DNA of 64,000 nt from Solihabitans fulvus. GTDB lineage: Bacteria; Actinomycetota; Actinomycetes; Mycobacteriales; Pseudonocardiaceae. The stretch covers positions 773-64,772 of the forward strand of contig NZ_VUOB01000059.1 in NCBI RefSeq assembly GCF_008386585.1, in the 5' to 3' direction. A model generated the notes under the pieces. It was given only the letters and a program-made list of their open reading frames with translations. It made no database searches and was not told the DNA's origin. Shown in pieces: positions 25,516-33,947 of the stretch (positions within the stretch are counted from its first letter, which is position 1; each line of letters begins with the position of its first letter). The position numbers and the translations under genes were made by a program.

Positions 25516-27381
25516 TCACGACGCGCCGGCGAAGTGCGAGGCGGCCAGCGGGCCGAACACGCTCGCGCCCCGGTCGGCCGGGCCGACCGAGCGACGCAGG
25601 GCCGCGAACAGCTCGCGGCCGGTGCCGGCCCAGGCGTCCGCGCCGGGCGGGAAGTCCACCAGCTCGCGGGCGGCCAGCTCGGCGGGGTCGACCAGCACGT
25701 CCAGCGTGCCGAGCGTGGCGTCAAACCGGAGCACGTCGCCGTCGCGCACCTTCGCCAGCGGGCCGCCGACGGCCGCCTCCGGGGTGAGCTGGATGGCGGC
25801 CGGGATCTTCCCCGACGCGCCGGACATCCGGCCGTCGGTGACGAGCGCGACCTGGTAGCCCCGGTCCATCAGCACGCCGAGCGCCGGGGTCAGCCCGTGC
25901 AGCTCGGGCATCCCGTTCGCCTGCGGACCCTGGTTGCGCAGCACCACCACGACGTCGCGCTCCAGCTCGCCCGCCTTGAACGCCTCGGCGAAGCCCTCCT
26001 GCGAGGTGAACACCCTGGCCGGCGCCTCGACGATCCGGTGCTCCTCGCGCACCGCGGACACCTTGGTCACCGACCGGCCGAGGTTGCCGGCCAGCATCCG
26101 CAGGCCGCCGTCCGGCGCGAACGGGTCCGCCAGCCCGCGCAGCACCGACTCGTCCAGGCTGCGGCTCGGGCCGTCCCGCCACACCAGCTCGCCGTCGATC
26201 AGCACCGGCTCGCGGCGGTAGCGGTCCAGCCCGTCGCCAGCCACGGTCCGCACGTCGCCGTGCAGGAACCCGCCGTCCAGCAGCTCGCCGACCAGGAACT
26301 GCACGCCGCCGGCCGCCTGGAAGTGGTTGATGTCGGCGTTGCCGTTGGGGTAGACCCGCGCGAGCAGCGGCACCACGGCGGACAGGTCCGCGAAGTCGTC
26401 CCAGCTCAGCTCGATGCCGGCGGCAGAGGCGATGGCCACCAGGTGCAGCGTGTGGTTGGTCGATCCGCCGGTGGCCAGCAGCGCGACCACGCCGTTGACC
26501 ACGGTGCGCACGTCGACCACCTCGGCGATCGGGGTGTACTCGTCGCCGCCGGGCTGGGTCAGCGCCACCACGCGCCGCCCGGCCTCCTCGGTCAGCGCCC
26601 GCCGCAGCGGGGTGTTCGGGGGCACGAAGCTCGCGCCGGGCAGGTGCAGGCCCATCACCTCGACCACGAGCTGGTTGGAGTTCGCGGTGCCGTAGAACGT
26701 GCAGGTGCCGGCCCCGTGGTAGGACGCCGACTCCGCCTCGAGCAGGTCCTCCCGCGTCGCCTTGCCCTCGGCGAACAGCTGCCGCACCCGGCTCTTCTCC
26801 GAGTTGGGCAGGCCAGAGGCCATCGGCCCGGCCGGCACCAGGATCGCGGGCAGGTGCCCGAAGGACAGCGCGCCGATCAGCAGGCCGGGCACGATCTTGT
26901 CGCAGACCCCGAGCAGCAGGGCGCCGTCGAACATGTCGTGGGACAGCGCGATGCCGGTCGCCATCGCGATGACGTCCCGGCTGAACAGGGACAGCTCCAT
27001 GCCGGGCCTGCCCTGGGTGATCCCGTCGCACATGGCGGGCACGCCGCCGGCGAACTGAGCGACGCCGCCCGCCGCGCGGACCGCGTCCTTGATCCACGCG
27101 GGGTACTCCTGCATCGGCTGGTGCGCCGAGAGCATGTCGTTGTAGGCGGACACGATCGCCACGCCGGGCTTGACCAGCCGCCGTAACGCGATGCGGTCCT
27201 CGCCCTCGCAGGCGGCGAAGCCGTGCGCGAGGTTGCTGCACGCCAGGCCAGCGCGCACCGGGCCCTGCGCGGCAGCGGCGGCGACGCGGGCCAGATAGGC
27301 GGCGCGGGTCTGCGCGCTGCGGTTGGCGATCCGTTCGGTGACCTCGGCGACGACCGGGTTCAGTTCAGGTCGGTTACTCAT
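25516..27381 (-). CDS. edd: Phosphogluconate dehydratase
   Basis: A 621-residue Fe-S dehydratase of the IlvD/Edd family that converts 6-phosphogluconate to KDPG. Cluster cysteines are expected in LACSNLAHGFAACEG and in MCDGITQGRPGMELSL and GVCDKIVPG. The C-terminal beta-barrel domain has VTDGRMSGASGKIPAAI. Length and the SAYNDMLSAHQPM signature favour Edd over IlvD. Together with eda it gives a complete Entner-Doudoroff branch. ATG 27381 (MSNRPELNPVV) is the start. Confidence 0.95.
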   Translation of the reverse strand: MSNRPELNPVVAEVTERIANRSAQTRAAYLARVAAAAAQGPVRAGLACSNLAHGFAACEGEDRIALRRLVKPGVAIVSAYNDMLSAHQPMQEYPAWIKDAVRAAGGVAQFAGGVPAMCDGITQGRPGMELSLFSRDVIAMATGIALSHDMFDGALLLGVCDKIVPGLLIGALSFGHLPAILVPAGPMASGLPNSEKSRVRQLFAEGKATREDLLEAESASYHGAGTCTFYGTANSNQLVVEVMGLHLPGASFVPPNTPLRRALTEEAGRRVVALTQPGGDEYTPIAEVVDVRTVVNGVVALLATGGSTNHTLHLVAIASAAGIELSWDDFADLSAVVPLLARVYPNGNADINHFQAAGGVQFLVGELLDGGFLHGDVRTVAGDGLDRYRREPVLIDGELVWRDGPSRSLDESVLRGLADPFAPDGGLRMLAGNLGRSVTKVSAVREEHRIVEAPARVFTSQEGFAEAFKAGELERDVVVVLRNQGPQANGMPELHGLTPALGVLMDRGYQVALVTDGRMSGASGKIPAAIQLTPEAAVGGPLAKVRDGDVLRFDATLGTLDVLVDPAELAARELVDFPPGADAWAGTGRELFAALRRSVGPADRGASVFGPLAASHFAGAS

Positions 27382-27652
27382 GTGGCACCTGTCTCCGTCG
27401 AATACGGGCCGTGGTGGTGGCCCGGCGGACGACGGCGTTGGCGCCGCACGGGTGTGCGTGACAGGTCACACAGTAGGCGACATCACCCGTTCGAATCAAA
27501 ACCGATCCAGTAATCGATTCAGTACCCCGGTTGGGCGGAGGTCTACGATCACCGGGCGATTCCCGGCGTGTGGTTCTTGTCACAGGGCAGGTCTGGGGTG
27601 CACAGTCGGCGGCACGGCGTCGAGGACGCCCTTCGGTACGGGAGGTGCAGCT

Positions 27653-27940
27653 ATGTCGTCCACCGAGATCGCGGAGCTCCGGCGAGCGATCGGCCAGCTT
27701 CGCCAGTGCGTCGGCGCGCTGCGGTCCCGCTTCGGCGACGCGCCCGCGGTGCAGCGGCTGGCCAACGACGTCGAGCGCATGGACATCGACTCGACCGAAC
27801 TCTCCGACCTGGGCGTCCCGCCCGCACAGCGGAAGGCGGAGCACGAGGTCGTCGTCGTGCCCGACGCGCCGTATGACCCGAAGCTGTGGCACGGCGCCGA
27901 CGACGAGGGCGTTGGCGGATACCACCGCCACGGCACCTGA
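27653..27940 (+). CDS. Conserved hypothetical protein, 95 residues
   Basis: A charged, soluble protein. Residues about 1-50 form a predicted helix (AELRRAIGQLRQCVGALRSR), then LSDLGVPPAQRKAEHEVVVV and a tail rich in Tyr, Trp and His. GGAGG lies 8 bp upstream of ATG 27653. It precedes the succinate dehydrogenase genes on the same strand (85-bp gap) and may be co-expressed. I do not recognise a family. Confidence 0.7.
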   Translation: MSSTEIAELRRAIGQLRQCVGALRSRFGDAPAVQRLANDVERMDIDSTELSDLGVPPAQRKAEHEVVVVPDAPYDPKLWHGADDEGVGGYHRHGT

Positions 27941-28025
27941 CCTGTCCGGCTGACCGGTGGCGCCGCGGCGCCCCCGGTCGCATCCGCGTGTCCGGACCAG
28001 AACCGACCTGAAATCCGAGGTGGCG

Positions 28026-28814
28026 ATGACCGCAGGGACCAATGCGGCCGGTCGCGCGCAGATCGGCGCGCGCACGTTACGTACCGACCGCTGGTGGCTG
28101 CAACCGGCACTGACAGTGGCGGCTCTGGTCGCCTTCATCATCTACTCGACGATCAGGGCGTTCGCCAACACGGCCTACTACGCCCCGCCCTACATCTCGC
28201 CGTTCTACTCGCCGTGTCTGACGACCAACTGCGTGCCGGGCGCCGGCGACGTGAACCTGGTCGGCGACTGGTGGCAGCTCTCGCCCGCGTTGATCATCCT
28301 GATCTTCCCGCTGGGCTTCCGGCTGACCTGCTACTACTACCGCAAGGCCTACTACCGGGGCTTCTGGGCCTCGCCGCCGGCCTGCGCGGTCGCCGAACCG
28401 CACGGCAAGTACACCGGCGAGTCGCGATTCCCGTTGGTGCTCAACAACATCCACCGGTACTTCTTCTACGCCGGCCTGGTGTTCAACGTGATCCTCACCT
28501 ACGACGTCGTGTTGGGGTTCCGGGACGCGCAGGGCAACTGGGGCCACGCCGGTCTCGGCACGCTGGTGTTGCTGCTCAACGCGGCGTTCCTGTGGGTGTA
28601 CTCGCTGTCCTGCCACTCCTGCCGGCACCTCATCGGCGGACGGCTGACGCACTTCTCCCGCCATCCGCTGCGCTACCGCATGTGGACCTGGCTGTCCAAG
28701 CTCAACGCGCAGCACATGCGCTACGCGTGGATCTCGCTGTTCTGGGTGGCGTTCACCGACTTCTACGTCATGTTGGTCGCCAGCAACACCATCAGCGATC
28801 TGCGTTTCTTCTAG
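28026..28814 (+). CDS. sdhC: Succinate dehydrogenase membrane anchor, Sdh1 type
   Basis: A 262-residue protein with five hydrophobic helices. It matches the single-subunit anchor of mycobacterial Sdh1 (Rv0249c-like), and the next two genes match Rv0248c and Rv0247c in order. Conserved features include WWLQPALTVAALVAF, TCYYYRKAYYRGFW and LNAAFLWVYSLSCHSCRHL with histidines suited to haem or quinone contacts. It anchors SdhAB to the membrane and passes electrons to menaquinone. ATG 28026 follows GAGGTGGCG. Confidence 0.88.
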   Translation: MTAGTNAAGRAQIGARTLRTDRWWLQPALTVAALVAFIIYSTIRAFANTAYYAPPYISPFYSPCLTTNCVPGAGDVNLVGDWWQLSPALIILIFPLGFRLTCYYYRKAYYRGFWASPPACAVAEPHGKYTGESRFPLVLNNIHRYFFYAGLVFNVILTYDVVLGFRDAQGNWGHAGLGTLVLLLNAAFLWVYSLSCHSCRHLIGGRLTHFSRHPLRYRMWTWLSKLNAQHMRYAWISLFWVAFTDFYVMLVASNTISDLRFF

Positions 28815-28819
28815 ACCAC

Positions 28820-28864
28820 GCTGTGTCTGACAGGCGTTGCTGTGTCTGGACATTGCTGTGTCTG
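28820..28864 (+). repeat. Three direct repeats of GCTGTGTCTG
   Basis: Identical decamers start at 28820, 28839 and 28855, in the 94-bp gap between the anchor gene and the flavoprotein gene. The sequence is plainly different in composition from the flanking coding DNA. Confidence 0.75.
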
Positions 28865-28908
28865 AGCAATCGGATCTGCTGCGCTCTGTTCAACGACGAG
28901 GGGAGCTC

Positions 28909-30825
28909 ATGTCGGAGTTGGAGCGGCACGCCTACGACGTGCTGGTGATCGGAGCAGGCGGTGCCGGGCTGCGTGCGGCCATCGAGGCGCGCGAGCACGG
29001 GATGCGCACGGCCGTACTGTGCAAGTCGTTGTTCGGCAAGGCGCACACCGTCATGGCGGAGGGCGGCATCGCCGCGGCGATGGGCAACGTGAACTCGCAC
29101 GACAGCTGGCAGGTGCACTTCCGCGACACCATGCGCGGCGGCAAGTTCCTGAACAACTGGCGGATGGCCGAGCTGCACGCGAAGGAGGCCCCGGACCGGG
29201 TCTGGGAGCTGGAGACCTACGGCGCGCTGTTCGACCGGACCGCAGACGGGCGGATCAGCCAGCGCAACTTCGGCGGCCACGAGTACCCGAGGCTCGCGCA
29301 CGTCGGGGACCGCACCGGGCTGGAGCTGATCCGCAGCCTCCAGCAGAAGATCGTGTCCCTGCAACAGGAGGACCAGCGCGAGCTTGGCGACTACGAGGCC
29401 AGGCTGAAGGTCTTCGCCGAGTGCACCGTCACCGAGCTGTTGCAGGACGAGGACGGCCGCATCGCCGGGGCGTTCGGCTACTGGCGGGAGTCCGGCCGGT
29501 TCGTGTCCTTCGAGGCGCCAGCCGTGGTGCTGGCCACCGGCGGCATCGGCAAGTCCTTCAAGGTCACCTCGAACTCCTGGGAGTACACCGGCGACGGGCA
29601 CGCGCTCGCGCTGCGCGCGGGAGCCGCGCTGGTGAACATGGAGTTCGTGCAGTTCCACCCGACCGGGATGGTCTGGCCGCCGAGCGTGAAGGGCATCCTG
29701 GTCACCGAGTCGGTGCGCGGCGATGGCGGCGTGCTGCGCAACTCGGAGAACAAGCGCTTCATGTTCGACTACATCCCCGAGGTGTTCAAGGACAAGTACG
29801 CGGACAACGAGACCGAGGCAGACAAGTGGTACACCGACGCGGACAACAACCGCCGCCCGCCGGAGCTGCTGCCGCGTGACGAGGTCGCCAGGGCGATCAA
29901 CTCCGAGGTGAAGGCGGGCAGAGGATCGCCGCACGGCGGGGTCTTCCTCGACGTCTCCAGCCGGCTACCGGCCGAGGAGATCATCCGCAGGCTGCCGTCC
30001 ATGCACCACCAGTTCAAGGAACTGGCCGACGTGGACATCACCGCGCAGCCGATGGAGGTCGGGCCGACCTGTCACTACGTGATGGGCGGCGTCGAGGTCG
30101 AGCCGGACACGGCCGCGTCGCGGGTGCCAGGGTTGTTCGCGGCCGGCGAGGTGTCCGGCGGCATGCACGGCTCGAACCGGCTTGGTGGCAACTCGCTGTC
30201 GGACCTGCTGGTGTTCGGCCGCAGGGCAGGAGCCGGCGCCTCGGCGTACGTGCAGGGGCTGACGGAGCGGCCGGCCGCCGCGCCGGAAACGCTTGCGCGC
30301 GCGGAACGATCGGCGCTCGCGCCGTTCGATGGCGAGGGCGGTGCAAATCCCTACGGCCTGCACATGGAGCTCCAGCAGGTGATGAACGACCTCGTCGGCA
30401 TCATCCGCAAGTCGGGCGAGATGGCGCAGGCGTTGGAGAAGCTCGAGGCGCTCAAGGCAAAGGCGGCCGAGGTCACGGTCGAGGGGCACCGGCAGTTCAA
30501 CCCCGGCTGGCACCTCGCGCTCGACCTGCGCAACATGCTGCTGGTCAGCGAATGCGTTGCCAAAGCTGCGTTGTTGCGCACCGAGAGCCGGGGCGGCCAC
30601 ACCAGGGACGACTTCCCAGGGATGGACGCCGAGTGGCGGCGCAAGCTGCTGGTGTGCACGGCGAGCGGCGACGGCGTCGAGGCGTCCGCCGAGGTCGTGG
30701 AGAAGCCGCAGGTGCCGATGCGACCGGACCTGCTCGACCTGTTCGAGTACAGCGAGTTGGAGAAGTACCTCACCGGCCAGGAGCTGACCGGACAGAGCGG
30801 GGCCAGCCGCGGCGAGGGGAGCTGA
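28909..30825 (+). CDS. sdhA: Succinate dehydrogenase/fumarate reductase flavoprotein
   Basis: A 638-residue FAD subunit that oxidises succinate. The dinucleotide-binding loop is VLVIGAGGAGLRAAIEA, the FAD-linking region is SLFGKAHTVMAEGGIAAAMG, and FHPTGMVWP carries the substrate His-Pro-Thr-Gly. SVRGDGGVLRN, HYVMGGVEV and SNRLGGNSLSDLLVFG follow. Length and sequence fit Sdh1. ATG 28909 is preceded by GAGGGGAG. The Fe-S gene starts one base after its stop. Confidence 0.96.
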   Translation: MSELERHAYDVLVIGAGGAGLRAAIEAREHGMRTAVLCKSLFGKAHTVMAEGGIAAAMGNVNSHDSWQVHFRDTMRGGKFLNNWRMAELHAKEAPDRVWELETYGALFDRTADGRISQRNFGGHEYPRLAHVGDRTGLELIRSLQQKIVSLQQEDQRELGDYEARLKVFAECTVTELLQDEDGRIAGAFGYWRESGRFVSFEAPAVVLATGGIGKSFKVTSNSWEYTGDGHALALRAGAALVNMEFVQFHPTGMVWPPSVKGILVTESVRGDGGVLRNSENKRFMFDYIPEVFKDKYADNETEADKWYTDADNNRRPPELLPRDEVARAINSEVKAGRGSPHGGVFLDVSSRLPAEEIIRRLPSMHHQFKELADVDITAQPMEVGPTCHYVMGGVEVEPDTAASRVPGLFAAGEVSGGMHGSNRLGGNSLSDLLVFGRRAGAGASAYVQGLTERPAAAPETLARAERSALAPFDGEGGANPYGLHMELQQVMNDLVGIIRKSGEMAQALEKLEALKAKAAEVTVEGHRQFNPGWHLALDLRNMLLVSECVAKAALLRTESRGGHTRDDFPGMDAEWRRKLLVCTASGDGVEASAEVVEKPQVPMRPDLLDLFEYSELEKYLTGQELTGQSGASRGEGS

Positions 30826-30826
30826 G

Positions 30827-31579
30827 ATGGGCTACCAGGCGCACTTTCGGGTGTGGCGAGGTGATGGCGAAGGGGGAGACCTGCGGGACTTCACCGTCGA
30901 GGTGAACGAGGGCGAGGTCGTGCTCGACGTCATCCACCGGTTGCAGGCGACACAGGCCTCGGACCTCGCGGTGCGGTGGAACTGCAAGGCCGGCAAGTGC
31001 GGCTCGTGCTCGGCGGAGATCAACGGCAGGCCGAGGCTGCTGTGCATGACCAGGATGTCGGTCTTCAGCGAGTCCGAGACCGTCACGGTGACGCCGATGC
31101 GGACGTTCCCGGTGATCAGGGACCTGGTCACCGACGTGTCGTTCAACTACACCAAGGCGAGGGAGATCCCGTCGTTCAAGCCGCCGGCGGATCTCGCGCC
31201 TGGCGAGTACCGGATGCAGCAGGTCGACGTCGAGCGCTCGCAGGAGTTCCGCAAGTGCATCGAGTGCTTCCTGTGCCAGGACACCTGCCACGTGGTGCGT
31301 GACCACGAGGAGAACAAGGAGTCCTTTGCCGGGCCGAGGTTCCTGATGCGCATCGCCGAGCTGGAGATGCACCCGCTGGACGACGCGGACCGGGTGCGCG
31401 AGGCGCAGTCCGAGCACGGGCTCGGGTTCTGCAACATCACCAAGTGCTGCACCGAGGTCTGCCCGGAACACATCAAGATCACGGACAACGCGCTGATCCC
31501 GATGAAGGAACGGGTGGCCGACCGGCGCTACGACCCGCTGGTGTGGCTGGGCAACAAGATCGGCCGCCGCAAGGCCTGA
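30827..31579 (+). CDS. sdhB: Succinate dehydrogenase/fumarate reductase Fe-S subunit
   Basis: A 250-residue electron-transfer subunit. The [2Fe-2S] ligands are in CKAGKCGSCSAEINGRPRLLC. The [4Fe-4S]/[3Fe-4S] ligands are in CIECFLCQDTCHV and CNITKCCTEVCPEHIKI. It completes the three-gene Sdh1-type complex and is followed by a perfect stem-loop. Confidence 0.96.
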   Translation: MGYQAHFRVWRGDGEGGDLRDFTVEVNEGEVVLDVIHRLQATQASDLAVRWNCKAGKCGSCSAEINGRPRLLCMTRMSVFSESETVTVTPMRTFPVIRDLVTDVSFNYTKAREIPSFKPPADLAPGEYRMQQVDVERSQEFRKCIECFLCQDTCHVVRDHEENKESFAGPRFLMRIAELEMHPLDDADRVREAQSEHGLGFCNITKCCTEVCPEHIKITDNALIPMKERVADRRYDPLVWLGNKIGRRKA

Positions 31580-31581
31580 CG

Positions 31582-31622
31582 GTGTTGTGGGCGCACGACA
31601 TCCGGTCGTGCGCCCACAACAC
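31582..31622. terminator. Perfect 18-bp-arm terminator
   Basis: GTGTTGTGGGCGCACGAC and its exact complement enclose a five-base loop. It ends the sdh operon and also serves the convergent VOC gene. Confidence 0.9.
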
Positions 31623-31627
31623 GGGTG

Positions 31628-32416
31628 TCAGACGGGCAGGCTGGTGATCAGCGCGAACGGCGCGCCGAACGGGTCGGTCACCATGGCGGTGCGGCCGGCC
31701 ATGGGCGTGTCCATCGGCGCGATCAGTTCCGTGGCGCCGAGCTCGAGAGCCTTGGCGTAGGCCGCGTCGCAGTCGGCGACCTCGAAGTACGGGTGCCACT
31801 CGGAGGTCGAGCCCGCCGCGAGGTTGGCCTCGCCAAGCTGCATCATGCCGCCGTGCATCGTGGTCTGGCCGCCGCCCTTGGGGGAGGCGATGGTGTAGGT
31901 CATGTCCGGTCCGGCCGGCATGTCCACGGTGTCCCACTCGAACACGGTGCGGTAGAAGGACTTCGCCGCGTCGGCGTCGGTGCTGTACAGCTCCAGCCAG
32001 CTCATCGAGCCGGGCACGTTGTAGGTTTCCAGGCCCGGGATCTCGCCGCCCTGCCAGACCGCGAACTGCCCGCCGGCCGGGTCGGTGAAGCCCGCCATCC
32101 GGCCGCTCGGCGAGACGTCCATCGGCTCGAACCGGACAGTGCCGCCTGCCGCCGAGACGGCCTTGGCGGTCGCGTCGGCGTCGGCGGTGTGGAAGTAGAT
32201 GGTCCAGGAGGGCGTGGTGCTCTCCTCGGTGTGCGGGCCGATGGCGGCGACGGTCTTGCCGTCGAGCAGGAACACGCCGTAGCTGTTGGGTTCGGGGCTG
32301 AAGGACTTGAAACTCCAGCCGAACAGGTTGGTGTAGAAGGCAGCCGTGGTGGCGATGTCGGTGGCCGCGAGGTCGAGCCAGGCGGGACCGCCGGGCGCGT
32401 TGGTGGACGTAAGCAT
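31628..32416 (-). CDS. VOC (glyoxalase/bleomycin-resistance fold) two-domain protein
   Basis: A 262-residue protein with two vicinal-oxygen-chelate modules, residues about 8-125 (WLDLAATDIATTAAFYTNLF) and 135-260 (WLELYSTDADAAKSFYRTVF). Both end in the family pattern DPxG(G/A)xFAxW or a close variant. This group is similar to hydroxylase-like and glyoxalase-like proteins of actinomycetes. The substrate is unknown. ATG 32416 is preceded by GAGGAG. Confidence 0.9.
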   Translation of the reverse strand: MLTSTNAPGGPAWLDLAATDIATTAAFYTNLFGWSFKSFSPEPNSYGVFLLDGKTVAAIGPHTEESTTPSWTIYFHTADADATAKAVSAAGGTVRFEPMDVSPSGRMAGFTDPAGGQFAVWQGGEIPGLETYNVPGSMSWLELYSTDADAAKSFYRTVFEWDTVDMPAGPDMTYTIASPKGGGQTTMHGGMMQLGEANLAAGSTSEWHPYFEVADCDAAYAKALELGATELIAPMDTPMAGRTAMVTDPFGAPFALITSLPV

Positions 32417-32538
32417 GTTGGTGCTCCTCAGTCCTTGCATGTCGGCTTTGGCGTGGGGCACGGCCTCACGGGCGTGCCGTCCAACGCGCACAGGATGGCA
32501 GAGGGCACCGACAACGGCTCGGTGTACGAGTGGATCGG

Positions 32539-32733
32539 TCAGACGTCGTAGTCGCCGTCCTTGACGCCGAGGACGAAAGCGGACCATTCGTCGTGCGTGA
32601 AGACGGCGGTGCCGGCCTCCGGGCGGAGGTTGTTGCGGACGTAGACGGCATCGTCGGTGAACTTGGTTTCCACGCAGGTGTTGCCGTTCGGGCTCTGACG
32701 CGGCACGAACCACTCGTTGGTCTTACGTGGCAT
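32539..32733 (-). CDS. DUF397 protein
   Basis: A 64-residue protein with the DUF397 signature: WFVPRQSPNGNTCVE, VYVRNNLRPEAGTAVFTHDEWSAFV (central part) and VKDGDYD. DUF397 proteins pair with XRE/DUF5753 regulators in actinomycete developmental switches, where the small protein is thought to antagonise or assist the regulator. Here the XRE gene ends 4 bp upstream on the same strand. Confidence 0.92.
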   Translation of the reverse strand: MPRKTNEWFVPRQSPNGNTCVETKFTDDAVYVRNNLRPEAGTAVFTHDEWSAFVLGVKDGDYDV

Positions 32734-32737
32734 GCGG

Positions 32738-33604
32738 TCACTCTACTGACAGCTCCTGGTGCAACCGCTGGAGAAAGTCGGTGCTGCTGTCGAGTCCGAG
32801 GGCCTGGGCCTTCAACAATTCCAGGTGGTGTGCTGCCCGAGCGACCTCGCCAGGACGGTCCTCGAAGATCATTCGACCGTAACTGTCCAGCATGAGCGTA
32901 TCCGGTGCCGGAGGCGGAAACCGAAGCAGCGCAATGGTGAGGCCGAGGAACGCGTGCGCTCCGCTTCCCTGCGGCAGTACCTGCACGACGATGTTCTCCA
33001 TGGTGAGGTTTGCCTGGATCAGGTGCCCGATCTGTTCCCGCATGACCTTGGCGCCGCCGATGTTGCTGCGCAGCGCGGTTTCGCTGAGGATGCACCAGTA
33101 CCGCAGCGGCGGGCGGTGCGTGCGGGTCAGCGCGCCCGCGCGTTCCATTCGAAGGTCGAGGAACCTGGCGACCTCGTCCGGTCGGCTCTCGCGCCCCCAG
33201 CTCAGCAGCGCCTCCGCGTAGCTGCGGACTTGGAGGATGCCTGGGATCAGCTCGCCCGAGTAGAAGACCGAGGACAGCGCCTGCGCTTCCAGGTCCGCCG
33301 TTCGAATGTGATTCCCGGGAATGGCCGCCGTGCTGTAGGGGCTTGGGGCGCGGCGGCCTCGCGACGTGCGGGCGAACTGGACCAACTCGTCGCGTTCCGC
33401 GCCGGTAATGCCGTAGTGATCGAGCAGGCGTTCCAGTTCGGCCGGCTTCGGCTTAGAACGCCCGACTTCCAGGTCGCCGATTTTCGAACTCGTGCAGCCG
33501 AGTAGGCTGGCCGCCTCCTCACGGCTCACCTTGGCGTGTTCTCGCATCCGGCGCAGTGTTGCCGCGACCTGGATGTGCTCGGTGTTCAACCGACGTGCCG
33601 TCAC
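32738..33604 (-). CDS. XRE family regulator with DUF5753 domain
   Basis: A 288-residue regulator: Cro/C1-type helix-turn-helix in residues about 10-65 (SREEAASLLGCTSSKIGDLE), then a DUF5753 domain (LIPGILQVRSYAEALL, LSETALRSNIGGAKVMREQI, and NIVVQVLPQGSGAH). It forms a unit with the downstream DUF397 gene. A palindromic CGTAGAT element lies in the 88-bp gap to the divergent small gene and is the likely operator. Confidence 0.92.
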   Translation of the reverse strand: MTARRLNTEHIQVAATLRRMREHAKVSREEAASLLGCTSSKIGDLEVGRSKPKPAELERLLDHYGITGAERDELVQFARTSRGRRAPSPYSTAAIPGNHIRTADLEAQALSSVFYSGELIPGILQVRSYAEALLSWGRESRPDEVARFLDLRMERAGALTRTHRPPLRYWCILSETALRSNIGGAKVMREQIGHLIQANLTMENIVVQVLPQGSGAHAFLGLTIALLRFPPPAPDTLMLDSYGRMIFEDRPGEVARAAHHLELLKAQALGLDSSTDFLQRLHQELSVE

Positions 33605-33623
33605 ATGTGCAGCGTAGCTCGGT

Positions 33624-33676
33624 ATCTACGCCCGTAGATTCACTCGATTGTGCAGTTCCAAACCATTACGCGCGTA
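33624..33676. promoter_or_regulatory. Paired CGTA palindromes, probable XRE operator
   Basis: ATCTACG-CC-CGTAGAT (33624-33639) is a perfect 7-bp-arm inverted repeat. TACGCGCGTA (33667-33676) is a perfect 10-bp palindrome touching TAGGTT (33675-33680), a -10-like hexamer for the divergent gene at 33693. Assignment to the adjacent XRE protein is inference. Confidence 0.6.
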
Positions 33677-33692
33677 GGTTACGGTCAAAAAC

Positions 33693-33914
33693 ATGACGAT
33701 CTACACCGACAGTCCGCAACTCCACGGCGGCGCGTGGATCTCGTTGCAGGACAACAACAAGATCAGTTACCAAGTCCTGCCCGACGAGGGCTACGCCGAC
33801 TTCAACTTCTTCGGTCCCATCGAGGTCAGCCTGAACATGTCCACCGACACCATTCGCCGCTGCCACGAACTCTTCGGCCAGGCCCTGGACGAAATCACGA
33901 AGGGCGCCCCCTGA
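33693..33914 (+). CDS. Small hypothetical protein, 73 residues
   Basis: MTIYTDSPQLHGGAWISLQD, then LPDEGYADFNFFGPIEVSLN and a helical C-terminus with HELFGQALDEI. It is soluble, slightly acidic and has no known domain that I recognise. It is divergent from the XRE/DUF397 pair and shares the palindromic region, so it is probably a target of that regulator. A strong terminator follows. Confidence 0.75.
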   Translation: MTIYTDSPQLHGGAWISLQDNNKISYQVLPDEGYADFNFFGPIEVSLNMSTDTIRRCHELFGQALDEITKGAP

Positions 33915-33933
33915 AACCAGGGAGCGCCCTTCG
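33898..33933. terminator. Bidirectional terminator
   Basis: 16-base arms (CGAAGGGCGCCCCCTG against CAGGGAGCGCCCTTCG, one mismatch) with an AAAC loop. It overlaps the stop of the small gene and precedes the convergent gluD end. Confidence 0.85.
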
Positions 33934-33947
33934 GGTGAACCGCAAAC

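Noticed and set aside
27486..27524. TTCGAATC tRNA T-loop-like sequence and a 12-bp near repeat upstream of edd
   Set aside because: No acceptor, D or anticodon arms can be built around it, and the near repeat (GATCCAGTA/GATTCAGTA) is too weak to call an operator.
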